From contig JAVVEW010000083.1 in assembly GCA_032251045.1 (NCBI GenBank), positions 1-5,440 on the forward strand: a stretch of 5,440 bases of DNA, read 5' to 3'. The stretch comes from JAVVEW01 sp032251045. Its GTDB lineage: Bacteria > Pseudomonadota > Gammaproteobacteria > Methylococcales > Methylomonadaceae. Below, one piece after another: positions 4,837-5,440 of this stretch; position 1 is the stretch's first letter; each line of letters opens with the position of its first letter. The notes under the pieces are model-generated. The model did no database searches and was not told the origin of the DNA. It was given only the letters and a program-made list of their open reading frames with translations. The position numbers and the translations under genes were made by a program.

Positions 4837-5440
4837 CAACACAAAAACCTATCTTCGACATGGAAGCCGCCATCAAAGCCCTGCGTGAAGGCAAGGATCT
4901 CACCGGTAAAGAGGGTGTGCTCACCCCGCTTATCAAGCAGTTGACCGAGTCCGCCATTCAGGCTGAGCTGGACAGCCATCTGGCCGAGGACAGCGACATC
5001 CCCAACCGCAAGAATGGTAGCACGCCCAAGACCGTCAAAAGCACTTCCGGCGCCTTTGAGCTGCAAACGCCCCGCGACCGTGCCGGTACCTTCGAACCCC
5101 AGTTGGTCAAGAAACACCAGACCCACCTGACGGATGAACTGGAGCGCAAAATTATCGCCTTGTTTGCCCTCGGCACCAGCTATCAGGATATTCGGACCCA
5201 TATCGCTGACTTGTACGGGATCTCGGTTTCCAATGGCACCCTCAATGCCATTACCGACAAGTTGCTACCCGAGCTTCAGGCCTGGCGTGAGCGTGATCTG
5301 GACGCCGTCTACCCCATTGTCTGGCTCGATGCCATTCATTACAAGATCAAAGAGCATGGCCGCTATGTCAGCAAGGCCGTCTACACCATTCTCGGCCTGA
5401 ATATCGAAGGCAAGAAGGAACTGCTCGGTCTTTACCTGTC
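4833..5440 (+). CDS. IS256-family (mutator-type) transposase, N-terminal half
   Basis: DDE transposase that cuts and moves its own element. The frame is open from ATG 4833 to the window edge (202 residues of an expected roughly 400). An N-terminal part (MTTQKPIFDMEAAIKALREG) leads into the typical helix-rich DNA-binding region: LTPLIKQLTESAIQAELDSH (30-49), the NRKNGSTPKTVK segment (58-69), the LQTPRDRAGTFEPQLVKKH motif (77-95) and the helix-turn-helix-like YQDIRTHIADLYG (117-129) with VSNGTLNAITDK. The catalytic domain begins with YPIVWLDAIHYKI (160-172), whose Asp166 is the first DDE aspartate, and LGLNIEGKKELLGLYL at the edge. The remaining Asp and Glu lie outside. No frameshift or stop is seen. 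The start has AAGAGA 6 nt upstream. Codon choice (more GAG, CTC, GAC) differs slightly from the rib genes, in line with acquired DNA. Confidence 0.93.
   Translation, partial: MTTQKPIFDMEAAIKALREGKDLTGKEGVLTPLIKQLTESAIQAELDSHLAEDSDIPNRKNGSTPKTVKSTSGAFELQTPRDRAGTFEPQLVKKHQTHLTDELERKIIALFALGTSYQDIRTHIADLYGISVSNGTLNAITDKLLPELQAWRERDLDAVYPIVWLDAIHYKIKEHGRYVSKAVYTILGLNIEGKKELLGLYL

Larger units (their letters stand above)
4777..5440 (+). mobile_element. IS256-family insertion sequence, left part (right end outside window)
   Basis: The element is recognised from its transposase. The left boundary is tentative. A stretch starting near 4777 (GGTAGTGTTCATAATTCTG, continuing with TGTCA to 4800) resembles the terminal sequences I recall for IS256-type elements, and lies at the usual short distance (about 56 nt) from the transposase start. 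The right inverted repeat and any 8-9-bp target duplication are beyond the window. If the boundary is right, the duplicated target would end in TCATGACA (4769-4776). It points the same way as the rib operon. Confidence 0.75.

Noticed and set aside
4806..5201. Reverse-strand frame opposite the transposase, and the forward frame at 5134-5400
   Set aside because: Both are shadows of the clearly recognisable IS256 transposase frame; no ribosome sites or recognisable motifs.

Overview
The window looks like chromosomal DNA of a bacterium, most likely a gammaproteobacterium. It contains the compact block ribE-ribBA-ribH-nusB-thiL in an order typical of that class, a CCA-encoding tRNA-Lys gene, and moderately GC-rich coding sequence. 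A methanotroph-like or sulfur-cycling relative is possible but is only a guess from gene style.

Left part (1-791): two small genes read leftwards. One is a YezD-family (DUF2292) protein with a very strong ribosome binding site. The next, cut by the window edge, encodes an exported protein of unknown function. A long AT-rich inverted repeat upstream could be their control site. The rest of the gap to the tRNA holds no gene I trust.

Middle (750-903): a self-contained tRNA-Lys(TTT) unit with its own promoter and a strong intrinsic terminator, which insulates it from the operon that follows.

Main operon (1042-4660): ribE makes riboflavin from lumazine, ribBA makes the four-carbon precursor, and ribH joins that precursor to the pyrimidine to give lumazine. 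nusB (transcription antitermination and rRNA synthesis) and thiL (last step of thiamine diphosphate synthesis) follow. Three of the four junctions overlap (8, 4 and 14 nt), indicating translational coupling. The exception, ribBA-ribH, has a 45-nt gap with a small terminator-like hairpin. The GTP cyclohydrolase II half of RibBA has lost its zinc cysteines, so a separate RibA is expected elsewhere. ribD is not in the window either.

Right end (4661-5440): a short non-coding stretch with several small hairpins and a possible decapitated mini-ORF, then the left half of an IS256-family insertion sequence. The transposase is intact as far as it is visible and runs off the window. It sits just downstream of thiL, where related genomes often carry pgpA.

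I found no convincing new biological system. The more interesting points are the degenerate RibX domain, the intra-operon hairpin, the operator-like repeat, and the near-identical 15-nt repeat around two start codons beside the insertion sequence.
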